Assembly: GCA_014898415.1 (NCBI GenBank)
Contig: RCTD01000016.1
Location: forward strand, 1,302,001-1,366,000
DNA from: Stromatinia cepivora
Lineage: Eukaryota > Ascomycota > Leotiomycetes > Helotiales > Sclerotiniaceae
Direction of reading: 5' to 3'
DNA: 64,000 bases
A program made the position numbers and the translations under genes. The notes under the pieces were generated by a model that ran no database searches, had not been told where the DNA came from, and was given only the letters and a program-made list of their open reading frames with translations. Position 1 is the stretch's first letter. Each line of letters starts with the position of its first letter. Below, piece after piece: positions 1 to 12,080 of this stretch.

Positions 1-1297
1 GGGAGTTTGTATAGCTATATTGGACAATTACCAGATTTGACTCAATTAGGAAGAATCTATCTATATTCAAACCAGACGAGTCCTAGCTAATCTTACAAAC
101 CACATTAAGGTATATGCTGCTCAGCTAACCCTTACTATATAAATTCCCAGTCTTCCACATGATTTCTCAGTAAACTATTATTGAAGGTTATGTTATTCTG
201 TACATGACAGGAGCTGTTCCATCAGCCCGGTCAATGTAAATGAATGCCACTAGACCAGATTTAAACCATCGGGGATTATACTAAGCTTTCTTTTATGCTA
301 GGATATTTGGTAAGAAGATGGTGTGTAGGTAAATGTGCGATTGTTATCAATTTCTTTGAAATCGCGTATAAGAGTGAAATAATGATGGCAAAGACATAGC
401 GACGAAAAAATAAAATTTAGTTCGTTTAGATAGGTATACAGAAATCCCTCCAACCCCGGGTGAGAATTACTCATGAACATACTCTTCAAGAATCTTCATA
501 TCGTAGAACATGCGTGCACATACCTACGATCAATCTGCCTGGCGCTTCCTATGACATTACTATATACTCGAGCGATTAATTTTCACCCAACTTCCCTCTA
601 TACTTACAAAAGTCAAACCAACCCATCTGAAAATCCCTCTACCTCAGTCTCATCACCTCTCTATTAGCCAGAGATAAAAGATTTCTCAAGATATATTCTG
701 CACCCTGATATAAGAAAGCTGCAACGAGTTAAAGTTTCAACATTGCAGAGAATATATCAATCACCATCACATACATCATAGAACTGCAATATATCACGAA
801 AAGCTTTCAGGGAGAACTATACTACATGTAGAACTTGTGGTCAGGAAGTTTTCGAGGTTAGAAAGATATTGAAAGTGGTATGAGATAGATAGATAGGTAG
901 ATAGACAATGTAAGTGAGTAAACAGTAATGAGGAAAGATAAGAAAAGATGAATGGCAGTAAAAGAGGAAAGAAGTTAGAATGATGGCAATGATTAGAGGA
1001 ATTCCACCACTTGGTTGAAAAGGTATGGGTACATATCTGAAATGCTTTGGGTGAGACAGACCATAGACTCAACTGTTCCTCCATTTCGAAAGGTTAATGG
1101 ATTATAATAAAATTTCATTGCTATAAATAGGTGACACGCCCGTGTCTGTACACCGGCCACTATACAGCCAGACAAACAAATACAGGTTTCTTCATCTCTC
1201 CCTTCTTCGTGTGAAACGCCAACCATGACCAAATGCAAGCCCTCAAATTCCCCAGTCTTCAACCCCAGCGTACATATATTCTAGAATTCATAAATTA
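1..1297. other. Intergenic DNA, no gene seen
   Basis: No reading frame here looks like a protein: the short frames have no recognisable motif, no matching exon partners and ordinary intergenic composition. A short TAGA/TAGG-rich run lies near 885-905. The right end is the downstream side of the Vps3844 gene. I see nothing else. Confidence 0.6.
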
Positions 1298-2462
1298 TTA
1301 TCTTGCCTTGTGGGAAGAAACACCAGCACCAATAACACCAGGTAATTTTTCATCACCGATGCTATACAACATGCCAATTCCCCAAGAAACAAGCCCGACT
1401 AGAACAAGACTGGAGATGAAGATCAACCAGAAAGGACCACTGATATCTCTTTTTTGACAAGCGGATCCTCCACGCCCCGAATCGGCACCACATCTACAGG
1501 CAAAACAATCACCAGATTGGGATGTGTATTTTTTGTAGCAAGCACCCATTGACGAGCAGTTGTTTGTAGATGAGATACAGGAATCCAAAGAGGCGTGGCA
1601 GACAGGAAGCGTTGTCTTGATGACAGTATTGTTCTTATAGGAAGAATTGGAACTGGGTGCATCTTGTACTTGGTGGTCGACAAACTCGGCCATTGGTTCT
1701 TCGAATTGTTGTCTGCTGGAGAGCTTCTTTTGCGAAGGTCGAACGTAAGAGCCGTAAGAGCCACTGCCTCTACGGGAGTCAGGCATAAGGATTACGAGCA
1801 CATTCATTTCTGCTCTGGAGGCGAATTTGGTTAATCGTTCGTAAGATGTGTTTATGAAATCCTTATTCTACCTCAATATTAGCCAGATAGTCTTTGTAGG
1901 AATAGCGTATTCCCCATACCTCTGATTGCCTATTCAAGTCAATGTGCATGATCTTCGATTTTCCATTCCAACATTTGTCTGCGAATGGATTGATAGCATC
2001 GTCAAGCGTGCATTTCTTTGCTCCACCAACCTGCAACTCCAAATCATCTGCCAACTTTTGTGTCGTCCTAACTGAAGGTGGATTTGAGATTGTGAATGCT
2101 GGTTTGATAGAAGACCAAGCATCCAATAATGGCCCAGCCGTTTCTTCTGATACGCCCTCAACAATCATAACCAGCTCAGCCGCCCTATCCTTTGGCGCAT
2201 CTTTGAACAATGATTCCAGTTGTCCTCCAAACTTGTTGATATGTTTAATGGCACTACTATCAACCGATCCAACATCATGGAATTGTGATACACCTAACCG
2301 TTGAGCGAGGACGAGTCGTGCTTCATTGGGGGAAAGAGCTGGAGGTGATGCTAAGTTATTTGGCCATTGTTGGCTTTCGAAGATATAAGCATGGGCGGAA
2401 TCTGAAGTGGCACAAGCTGTACTGGCCAGTAATGGTAAGAGGAAGCTTAAAGAAAGCTTCAT
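1298..2462 (-). CDS. Vps3844/DUF3844 family secretory-pathway membrane protein
   Basis: Two exons: 2462-1920 and 1867-1298, with a 52-nt intron 1868-1919 (donor GTATGG, acceptor TAG, phase 0), giving 370 aa. The start at 2462 opens directly on a signal peptide (MKLSLSFLLPLLASTACA); the frame is open further upstream but that part is not signal-like. The N-terminal half is lumenal. Near the C-terminus is a cysteine-rich, EGF-like block (CHASLDSC, NNCSSMGAC, CFACRC, ACQKRD) followed by one membrane helix (FWLIFISSLVLVGLVSWGIG) and a short tail GVIGAGVS. That order matches the fungal DUF3844 family, linked by name to vacuolar sorting; exact biochemical role is unknown to me. The gene is transcribed away from the mitochondrial-type gene at 3081. 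The family call is from motif memory, not a search. Confidence 0.85.
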
Positions 2463-3080
2463 ATTTATTGATGAGTTTTGTTGATGTGGGTTGAGAAGCT
2501 CATACTCAAGTGATGTTCTGGAAAGTTGATAACCTCTAACCTCAAGATGTGGTACCAAGCTAAGCACAGATTAGGCGCTAACCGCTTTCAAACAGAGACA
2601 CTGAGAGCAACATCAAGAATCCATCTCCAAAGCCTTATATTTTTGGGAACTCTTGAAATTAATTAATATTGTGACGGGTCATTAAAGGTATTTATTTTTT
2701 TGATAATTTGAAATTACATATTACCCTAATTACCACATTATTCACCAGATTTTGAGTAAATCTGCCATCAAAGGTTTTCCTTGTGTATATGTTGTTTGCT
2801 TTATTCGGAGATAAATTAGTACCAAGACCGACAGAAGTATTTTTGGAATAACTACCTCATTTCTATCTCTCGTTCTTATACTTTGACTACCAAACCTCTT
2901 CATCCCCAAACTCAGATAAATATCGTTTGAGCATTGGCAATATCTGGATTTCGAGCCTACCTGACGTTCTATCAATAACGTACTTATAACAACACAAAAT
3001 AATCTACCTATTTCGCCACAGAAACCCGCCATCAAGGGCTCGCCAGCTCGAAGGCGGGCCTTGATCCACCACCCTTCACG
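2463..3080. promoter_or_regulatory. Divergent intergenic/promoter region
   Basis: These 618 bp separate two divergently transcribed genes (starts at 2462 on minus and 3081 on plus), so they should hold both promoters. The middle (about 2650-2760) is AT-rich. I could not identify a specific factor site. Confidence 0.5.
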
Positions 3081-4522
3081 ATGTTTCGTTTTATTAAACC
3101 CCGGGCGGCCAGTGTGTGGGCAGCGGGTGTACGGACGAAACCAGCACCTCATATATTCGCTACAAGTCCATTATCTATGCGCTTGAATGCGCAGAGATAT
3201 GCGGGAACGATATCAAATACTCAGAGGGTTCGTTTCAGGAAAGCACCTATTAAAGCAAGGTACGAATATTCGATTGTGTCTGCAGGAAGCATATGTGCTG
3301 ATATTACATAGAAATGTCGCCATCACTGTTATCGTGGCAGTTGTGTGCTTTGAGGTCTATACTCGACTAGTCCTTGGTCCTTTAGACAAAGCTGCTGAAG
3401 AGGCATCAAAACATATACCAGAGGACGATTTTCAAGAGGCAGAACAACCATTGTTTATACCATTTCCCGGCACCACGAAACAGCTCCCTATTGTTCCTTA
3501 TAAAGGAACTGATCCAGAATACCAAGAATTTATCAAGATTAGCAAAGACACAAAGCTTTTAGACAAAATCAGAGGTTCGTTTACTGCGCAACACTTGAAC
3601 CTTCAGTGGCAATCATTAACATTCTTTTAGTTGACTTGGCAGAATTCATGCGGGACTCTGTTACTAGAGCTCCGGTCGTTGTGCAACTCGCCGGGAAGAA
3701 TTTCAAAACCAGAAGAGTTTGGCTTGATATCGATTTCCCTCAAGTTCCACCACCGTCATTCGAGAGATCAGGGTAGGTTAATTGCCATAGAAACCACAAG
3801 GAATAAGACTAATATATATCAGGATCGAGATCTCTGATGATGCAATTTCTTGGGTCACTCAGCCTGTCGATGCCACGATTGTATACAAAATACGAAATGT
3901 TCTATGGCCGACAGCCCTTTTCCAATCTTCATGGATTTTTGTAAAGGTATTGGCCGCCGAGGAATTCAGAATTATGGCAAGAGTATTTGGCGTAGAACTT
4001 GAAACAAGTCCTGCGCAACAAACCTTGGATCAAATGCTTGCTCGGTCACAAAAAGTGATGAAGGAGTTGAACGGACAACAAAAAGTACCCGGGGATGTCC
4101 AACGACCATTTACTGCTAAGGATGGGCCACCACAACAACCTCTGGGTGACAAAAGTAAAGAAGTGACCGCCGCACCTGGAAAGCCAAATGTGAGAGAAGA
4201 TATTCTGCCTGCCCTTGTAAACAGTTTCAAGGATATTCACACATCATTCGTCGCAAAGCCCATCATGGCAGCTAAAATAAAATATGTCGAGATGAGCAAA
4301 AAGTTGCGACCTACTACAAATATTCACCCAAGAGGTTCCATCACAGTCTCAGGATTTGTCGAACTCGAATCCGATAAGGCTTTCCTTGTTTTTGATGTCA
4401 TCGCGGCTTGGGATCCCAAGAAGAAGGATTATGATGTGAATAGTATGCAACTTAAACTAAGAAGAATGCAAAGGAAGAGACAACGTCCTGTTACCGGATT
4501 ATCTCGAGGGTCAATGGCATGA
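3081..4522 (+). CDS. Conserved-type mitochondrial membrane protein, function unknown
   Basis: Four exons: 3081-3259, 3312-3574, 3631-3772, 3823-4522, giving 427 aa. The introns are 50-56 nt, all GT-AG, and the frame is kept across each join. The N-terminus (MFRFIKPRAASVWAAG..., rich in Arg, Ala, Ser, no acids) looks like a mitochondrial targeting peptide. One probable membrane helix follows at about residues 62-80 (VAITVIVAVVCFEVYTRLVL). Then comes a soluble part with a beta-strand-like segment (FKTRRVWLDIDFP), an Ala/Glu-rich helix (LAAEEFRIMARVFGVELETS), a low-complexity Gln/Lys/Pro linker and a basic C-terminus (LKLRRMQRKRQRP). I do not recognise the family. The intron/exon structure and codon pattern make it a real gene; inner-membrane location is inference. 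Confidence 0.8.
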
Positions 4523-6463
4523 TAGTACTTATACTTGGTGGATGCCGCGTTGTGTTTTTCGAGGCGTACAAGGTGAATATCAAAATATACAAGGTTATTA
4601 TGATAAGGCGTTTGGTTTGCGGAAGGATAGAGTCCTATTCCCTACTAATGGAGTTGGATTTTCATAAGCGATTTACCTTGGCCTAATCTGGGAGAGGGAA
4701 GGGAAGCGAGGTTTCGAGGATGGAGTGATGGTATTGAGATATTACTCCATCCATTTGCTTCATAAGCACATAGCGAGTTACGGTAGAATCCATATTGCCT
4801 TTGTCGATTGTTTTCTAATACTTTGATTTCATGCACATGCACACTCTGTTACGTCTCGTATCATAATAACTACCACTACCTACCATTGTAGTCAAGAAAT
4901 CCAAGAGCCAGCCAATGCTCTACATCTCAATATTTCCGTTCCATAACTTCCATTTCCCTCATTGCCATGAACAAGAAAACACCCTTATAAGAACAGAAAC
5001 CCCATTTATCCTCAAATATATCCAACTTCTTCCTCAACTTTGTAAACCGTTCACTCTCAGTTTTCTCTATTAGATAGAGTATGTATTTCTTTTCTAGGAT
5101 TTGAAGCTTACTAGGTAGGTAGGTAGGTAGGTAGGTAGATAGACAGACAGACTTCTTCGCGTATGATTTCCTTGGGTTTTATGAAATTTTTGCTGATATA
5201 TTTATATATTATATATAAGCTTTACTTGAGGAATGGGATGGAGATGGATGCGGTATAGTGGAGTACAGGACAGTATTAATCTATTAAGTCCATGAATGAT
5301 ATTGTTCATAATTATCTTCATTCATGATCGATAAGGTATGTGCTTTTAATTTCTTGATGCAAGATAGGGTGTTGTATATAGAAAAGTAGATTAGTATGTG
5401 GTTTTTAACTCTGAGAATATATGTTTCTATGTTGATATTTGCGATGATTGATTGATTGTGTAAAAGTCTTCTTTTTCCCTTTCCCTCCCGGTTCCCGCAT
5501 CCCCGTTTTCTCTTTTAATTCGTCGCATCCTCTTCCTCTTCCTCTTCCTCTTCCTCCTACTCAGTCCCTTCGCCTGGTGAGTAAAACCTTTGTGAGTTCC
5601 AGGACCCGGCTCACCGATGATGTTGCTGATACGAAATAGCAGTTTAAGGAGAACTGGGTTGATTTAGGAACCGATGATTATCTTGCCTCTCTTCTACTCC
5701 TCCTTCCCCTCCTCCTCTCCATTTTCCCCTTTCCTCCTTTCCTTCTTTCTTCTCCCTTCCCTTCTCTAATTCCAAAATATCCTTCAACTGCCATGAAACT
5801 CGAACATTTCATACATCACCACCATTCCTCCACATTCTTAACATAATATAATCCCTATGCTAGATTTTAATGTGAGCCTCATGGGGCTGTCTAGTGGCGC
5901 CCCAGTCTCAATCTCATCCATGCTTCCTGTTGCAACTTTGACGTGTCTGCCGTCTAACTAATAGTTGGAAATCGACTAGTATGTATGCCCCTTTAGTGTG
6001 TGTATTAGAGTGCCTATCGCAATCACATATACATCCGGAAATCAGCTATCGCGAAAGTCTGGGGACTTGCTGGCTGATCACTATCATGACATGATTATAT
6101 ATCCCTTCAGCTACCACGGAACTCTGGCGTTGCTTGAAATCTTTTTTATTCTTAATTATGCAGAATTACAGGTAGGTAGCCTAACGGCCACAAAATTAGA
6201 AGGAGCTATAACGCAGCTAGGTCACATAGATGACCAAATCATGAAATAAGAGACGACCGTCGGAAAGAAAGAAGCAGAAAGAAACTCACTCAGAGATCAG
6301 GATATTAAAAATTGAACGCAAAAGAGCTATCAACTTACCTTAATGTTCTAACTAACGAAACACACGATAAAGAGAACTTACGCTTAGAATCTAGGACATA
6401 ATTTATGGCAAAAAAAGATCACTTGACCAAAAAAATATAGCAAAATGTATAGCAAAAAAAGAA
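4523..6463. other. Intergenic DNA with simple repeats and a pyrimidine tract
   Basis: No supportable gene. Simple repeats: (TAGG)n at about 5112-5138 running into TAGA/CAGA, and (TCTTCC)n at about 5531-5557. A long C/T-rich tract at about 5685-5767 resembles fungal core promoters but is followed only by a very short frame (ATG at 5794), so it may belong to a non-coding transcript or be chance. Confidence 0.5.
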
Positions 6464-6722
6464 CACTCAAAGTATCAATAGACTTGGTAGAATCCGAAGA
6501 AACACTCAAAGTAGCAATCGACTTGGTAGATCTTAAAAAATGGTATTACAAAACAGATCACTCGAAGTATCAATGGACTTGGTAGATTCCGAAGAAACAC
6601 TCAAAGTAGCAATCGACTTGGTAGATCTTAAAAAATGGTATTACAAAACAGATCACTCGAAGTATCAATGGACTTGGTAGATTCCGAAGAAACACTCAAA
6701 GTAGCGATGGACTTGGTAGATC
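6464..6722. repeat. 95-bp tandem repeat, 2.7 copies, with nested half-repeat
   Basis: The unit starts at 6464, 6559 and 6654 (period exactly 95 bp); the third copy stops at about 6722. Each unit holds two related halves sharing a core of the type CAAAGTANCAATNGACTTGG followed by TAGA, so the core occurs six times. Copies differ by only a few bases. No open frame runs through the array. Single-base runs of A flank it on the left. Confidence 0.9.
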
Positions 6723-9700
6723 TGTTGTGCAATGAAGAGAAAAGAAATTGAGATTGGGGGTGAGAGGAGGGGTTTATATAGAAATTTGGGGTGGGAAATC
6801 ATTGTGATGGTACGACCATGTTGTAATTACCGTATGTCTAGGTTGGTATTCGATGCGCTAAGTAAAAGCTAGTTCGTTTAGTCTTTGCTTAGGGAAAGTT
6901 GATGTCGTCGATTCCGTACAGTGCTAATGATTTTTCGATGTGCTAGTTGAAGATTTAGCAGAGCTTGATTGATCCTGTCATGGCATATCCAATGGAATAT
7001 TGACAAGCAGCAAATATTCGAATTTTAACATCACTTCAATATTCTAAGACCTTCCAATGGTGACGCCATTGATAGACTGTATCGAATCTGCCGGAAGGGA
7101 GAAGTTGTCAGTGTAGAGCTACGATACGCCTTTTGGGTAGGCACTCTGAGGTATCGATACTGACTGGAATCATACTGTCCGCATTCACCTTCTTCGTGCT
7201 TGGTCTGGCTCCAAAAGCTTCATTGCCTAGTATCATTTTGAGTTCTGGCAATTTCACACCCGTGACACTTCAGTACGGAACCATATCGGCGCTAGTATAT
7301 AGACTCAGGCCGAAGTCAAACTAGAAGTTCAAAGTGCGGACTCAAACAATATGGTTCTGGGCCGTAGAGAACTATGATTAGATGGGAAGGAACTGCCGCA
7401 TTGTTGGTGCTATGAATCTAACTAGGTCTTGCATTTGCCGAACTATCGGAAGGGACGAACGTAGACTGCAAACCTTTGATTGACGAAGAAAACAAAAAGC
7501 AAAGGTCTTACAGAGAAACTGAGATTTAGCAAAGAACATAACGAAAAGGTCTTGATGTCTGTAGTTCATGGGAGGATTTAAGCAGCTGGAAAGGAACATC
7601 CTTCGCGAAGTTTTACATGGCTAGCATAATCGCAATGAAGGAGAGAGTTAAGTAGAAATATATCAACGCTAGCAGCGTATATGGTCTCAATGAGCATTTC
7701 AATCTATACTTGGTTGATGTTGAATGAAACAACTATTATTGATGAATGACATGAGAGACAAATTCAGTATCAGCAACTCTAACATCAAAGCCCCCCCGAA
7801 TCTGTTATCAGAAACAAAACCAACCATCATCACCCGCAAAAATAACGCAAAAAAACCCCATTGAAAATCAATACGTTCTAGAATCAGCTAGTTCTTCTGA
7901 TCGGGGTCAATAAATAGGCTGGGTGTAAAAAATAAAGGATGGGTATGTGATACTCTTGGGAATATTTTAATATGGCCTTTATTTTGGTACTATATAATTG
8001 GACGAGATGTAGTTTTGTGCATGTGACTGTAGATCTTTTGATGACAAATGCTACATGACCAATTAATGCATTTCCAACCTCGGTGATTTTTTGGTTGAAC
8101 TCGGAAGCTGTGGGATTTCTGGTTAAAGAGATAAAGCTAGCGGAAGCTCTTCATAATGGGAGTCTCTTTGGAGGTAGCGATGACACTCTACGACGACTGA
8201 TGCGTGACAAGGGAAATATTGCTCTGATTTCCTTATTGAGATGTCAAAAGCTTCTACCTTCGCTCTCGAAGGTAGTATAGTCTTGAAAACCTTGACAATT
8301 ATCCGGTTCTTATTCCTGATTATCATATCACTGTCATTATTCTCCCGCGGTCAGACCAACCGGAAAAAATCCAGCACTCTACTGAGATTTGTTGCCCATA
8401 CTATGTCCAAATAACTCAGTGTATATACTAATCTATTTCTCAAGAGACTATATGAATCATCGATCTTACAATAAACCAGCGTTGTCTATAATGATGACAA
8501 CACCTCACCACTTCCTTTCCCACCACATCAGGAAAAGAGATTGCAACACCTGATCACTGCTGGGCGTCTCTATCTCGAATATCATCTATAGCACGAGTAA
8601 CAACTTCGAAATTTGATTACGTTATAGCTAAAGAGACTTTATAGATCGCTGGTCTAGATGATAGACTGCTTTTGTTTACAATCTTAATACTCTATGACCT
8701 CTCGTTCAGTAAACCAGAGATAAGGCATCTGATACTCAATTTCAGCTTGAGAATCTTGATTTGGTTCTTGTTTTTACGAGAATCAATAACTTTTGGAATT
8801 CGAATTACCCTGTGCCTCAAAAAACTATACAAATCGTTGTATCTGACGATAGACCGCTCTTATCCACGATAGGAAAATCATATCATGTTCTCACGCTCCA
8901 TTAAATGGGGCAAACGACCTCCAATATTCGGGTTTTGTTTGCTATAGCTGTTGCTTGTACTACACCGAATAACTCTGGGCATCTAATTGTTTCGAAGTGC
9001 AAGAAATAATGAGAAGTATAGGTAGTGACAAACTTGATGGTAAGCCGGACTCCTCTGGAATGGCAACACCATGTGAATTTGTTCCACTCAAATCAAATCG
9101 GAGCCAAGGCCTAGTACCGACTTCCATTTGAAGGTTTTGCTTCCGGTTCTTGTTTGAACTGCATTGTATAGTGTTGATACTCCATATTGCGAGAGACAAT
9201 ATGAAGCACAATTAGTGGTAAACCAAATGTTAAAATGATCGGCTCTTTAATGGTTATGACCTAACGGTCTCTTCTCCTCGTCAACCTAGGTAATAGCCTG
9301 CAATGATTGGTTTCTACGGAATATTTGCTTCACTCATTGTCTGTACGATTTCAATAGTTTTGAATGTTCTAGTGATCTATAGCACAAGAGAAAATAAGGA
9401 GAGGTTCATTGCTCAAGGAGCAAAAGTGAATATAATAGTCACCAAATATTCACTTTGGAATCGGTATTGTTCTTTGGTATATGAACGATTAAGCGAGCCA
9501 CCTCTACTGTACAATAATGTCAACTAAAATCAATGCTATTGTGAATGATCCAGCCGAGACCGTGCGCAAATCTATATCAGTAGATCACTCATGATATCTT
9601 TCCATCCTCTTTTCTTCTTTTTTCCCTTCATACAAATGCAACTTAAAGATTTATCACATTGATCTTGCTGTTGATCAGCATTTACTCGTTGAAATAACCC

Positions 9701-9730
9701 TCTTTAAGCTTCTCGTTCTCCAATTTCACA
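6723..9730. other. Gene-poor intergenic DNA
   Basis: No gene that I can support. Short frames such as 7133-7324, 8083-8280 and 9303-9527 lack motifs and splice partners. Between about 8440 and 8870 several degenerate similar phrases recur (AGAGACT..ATAGA, GATAGACCGCTCTT and the like), suggesting old repeated DNA. The right end (9590-9730), with CT-rich stretches, is the likely promoter of the proline-rich gene. Confidence 0.45.
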
Positions 9731-10674
9731 ATGACAATTGACTCACCTCCAAATGCTGCATGGGCAATCAACGCCATGGCATCAACGAAGAAAGGACCCA
9801 CGATCACGACTACTACCAAGAATGGAGTTTCTACTCTCGCCGCTCCTCCTACTCCTCCCGCCATCTCATCTCCCGCAAATCTCCCTCCTCCCACAGTCGC
9901 TCCTCCAAAGCGCAATAACGGCATCGCCTTCTCCATGGTAGGAGGAGGTGGCCCGGCCAGCCAACCACCAAGTCCTGCTTTTGCCGCTCCTCCTTCTCCC
10001 GCAAATCCCCCTCCTCCCATGGTCGCTCCTCTAAAGCGCAATAACGGCATCGCCTTCTCCATGGTAGGAGGAGGTGGCCCGGCCGGCCAAGCACCAACCC
10101 CTTCTTTTGCTCCTGCTCCTGCTCCTCCTAGTTACGCCCCTCCTCCATACGTCCCATCCGCCTTCCTTCCTTCAACAGCGGCCGCTGTACCAACCCCACA
10201 CACCAATCCTCCTTCCTATACCCCTTCCATCTTGGTTCCTTCTACGCCGGCATCAGCACCAGCACCAACTCCCGCCTCTTTTCCTTCCTATAGCCCGTTT
10301 ACTTCCATTCCACCATCACCATTTGTCTCCGCTCCTCTCCCTCCTTCCTCAATCCCTACCACTGTGCAACAACCCCAATCAATGCCCTCGCTAGCAATGA
10401 TACCCTTCCACCTCCTTCCCCAGCGACCCGCCCCGCCTACTCCTGCCGATCCTCCCGCGCCGCGCTTCCTATTCGACGGAATATACCAGAGAACCACCGA
10501 GGAAATGGACTGTAAGTTCTCAATATCCCTAATATTCTCAAACTTTTAGATAACTGACCCGTCCCTCGTACTTTAGGGTGGACCGATGAGTATTCAGACT
10601 ATGTCAATAGTTTTGATGAGATGGATTGGGATTGGACAGATGACTATTTAATGGATTGTTGCGATGTATTTTAA
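9731..10674 (+). CDS. Proline-rich protein with acidic Trp/Asp C-terminus, function unknown
   Basis: Two exons, 9731-10511 and 10577-10674; a 65-nt intron (donor GTAAGT, acceptor TTTAG) gives 292 aa. Residues about 35-245 are low complexity, dominated by Pro, Ala, Ser and Thr, probably disordered. Inside is a near-perfect direct repeat: a block reading KRNNGIAFSMVGGGGPA occurs twice, about 111 nt apart, including the flanking PPP..VAP. The short second exon is quite different, very acidic and rich in Trp and Tyr (WWTDEYSDYVNSFDEMDWDW). No signal peptide or membrane helix is seen. No family is recognised; Pro-rich proteins of this sort may bind SH3/WW/profilin partners, but that is speculation. 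The splice at the conserved-looking junction is the main support for it being a real gene. Confidence 0.65.
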
Positions 10675-10942
10675 AGTAAGTTTTCTCGTTCGTTTGCTCA
10701 TTCTACTCGGTTCTTTTTTGGAAACTACCCCCTCCATTGCAATCATCTTGGGAAAGCGCAATCGAGTATGCTCTAAAGGTTTAGTAGCCTCGAATGCGCC
10801 TCGCCGTCGTTCAGCTCAAAGTTCGACAGTCAAAAGTCAAATTTGGTGGCTATTTCCTTCGAGTTCCACGGACCTTTCTGATCTCTTGTCTAAGAACTTC
10901 TCTCCTCATCACTTTATTCCCACTCTACTACAACCAACCACC

Positions 10943-12080
10943 ATGATTCGTGTCACTTTCTCACTTCACACCCCCGAATCCCATCTAATAACCTACCTAG
11001 CGCTCAATCTCCTCCTCACAATCCTGAATAAAAGAATTCTGGCACAGGCAAGTTCTTTACCCCTCCCATCTTATCTTCAAGCCCAGTGAAAATTCCTCAA
11101 TCTAACTATCTACAGTATCCCTACCCATGGCTTCTTACCGCCTGGCACGCATTATGTTCCTCAATGGGCACATACATATCACGCAGACTCGATACTACCA
11201 ATTTAGATCCTGAGCATCGCAGTCGCAAAAAGAACCATTACATACTCCTGTTTTCGATTTTGTACACGGTTAATATTGCCGTTAGCAATGTATCCCTGTG
11301 CGTTGTTTCTGCCCCCCTCCTCACTTTTACTCATTCATTCAAACCCAACTAACGCGTCCTAGTGGAATAATGTCCATACCAGACCACCTAGTCCTGCGCT
11401 CCACAATCCCGATCTTCGTGCTGGCACTCACCCAGCTCCTCCACCTCCCCCACAAACCCTACACCCCCCTCACCCTGGTCTCCCTCCTCCCCCTAACCAC
11501 CGGCATCCTCCTCACAACCCACGGCTCCCTAACCCTCACCCAAGACACCACCGTCCTCAGCCTCCTGGGCTCCCTCCTCTCCGCTTTAAAAACCCTCTCA
11601 ACTCAACACCTCCAAACCCAACTCTCCATCCCCGCCCTCCCAATCATGCAATCCGTCGCGCCCCTCGCCGGCATCCAAGCAACAATCTGGTCCTACATGA
11701 ACGGGGAAATCGACGAATTCCTCGTCAAACAAATTTCCTCGCACAGCTCCCCCCTCACATCTTCCATCTCGGGACTCCTCCTCATTCTCACGAATGGCAT
11801 CGTAGCTTTCCTGCTCAACTGGTCGAGTTTCGTAACGAATAAAAAGGCGGGCGCTCTGACGATGGCGGTACTGGGGAATATAAAACAGGTTCTTTCGATG
11901 GCGGCTTCTCTGGTTGTTTTTCGTGATGCGGAATCCCAGGTGCATGGGTTGATGCATGTTTTTGGTGTGCTGTTGGCGCTGGGTGGTGGGTTTCTTTATA
12001 GCTTGGCTGAGGTTGGGGTGTTTGGGAGTACGAAAGGTGGGATCTCTGTTGCGTACATGAGGAATTCCTGTGAAGTCTAA
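10943..12080 (+). CDS. Triose-phosphate transporter (TPT/DMT) family membrane transporter
   Basis: Three exons, 10943-11047, 11116-11297 and 11363-12080, give 334 aa. Intron 1 (11048-11115) has a GC donor (CAG|GCAAGT); intron 2 (11298-11362) has donor GTGCGT. Branch points CTAAC are at 11102 and 11348. The joins rebuild family hallmarks: YLALNLLLTILNKRIL, then YPYPWLLTAWHAL, NIAVSNVSL, LRSTIPIFVLALTQLL, and LGNIKQVLSMAASLVVF. The product is strongly hydrophobic throughout with about ten helices expected. TPT proteins exchange sugar phosphates, nucleotide-sugars or similar solutes in Golgi/ER or organelle membranes; substrate cannot be told from sequence. The start has a good context (ACCATG) and there is no long N-terminal tail, shorter than in many fungal members. 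Codon use in exon 3 is unusually C-rich at first. Confidence 0.85.

Noticed and set aside
9303..9527. 74-codon frame with a hydrophobic start
   Set aside because: A single short helix in AT-rich intergenic DNA is common by chance.
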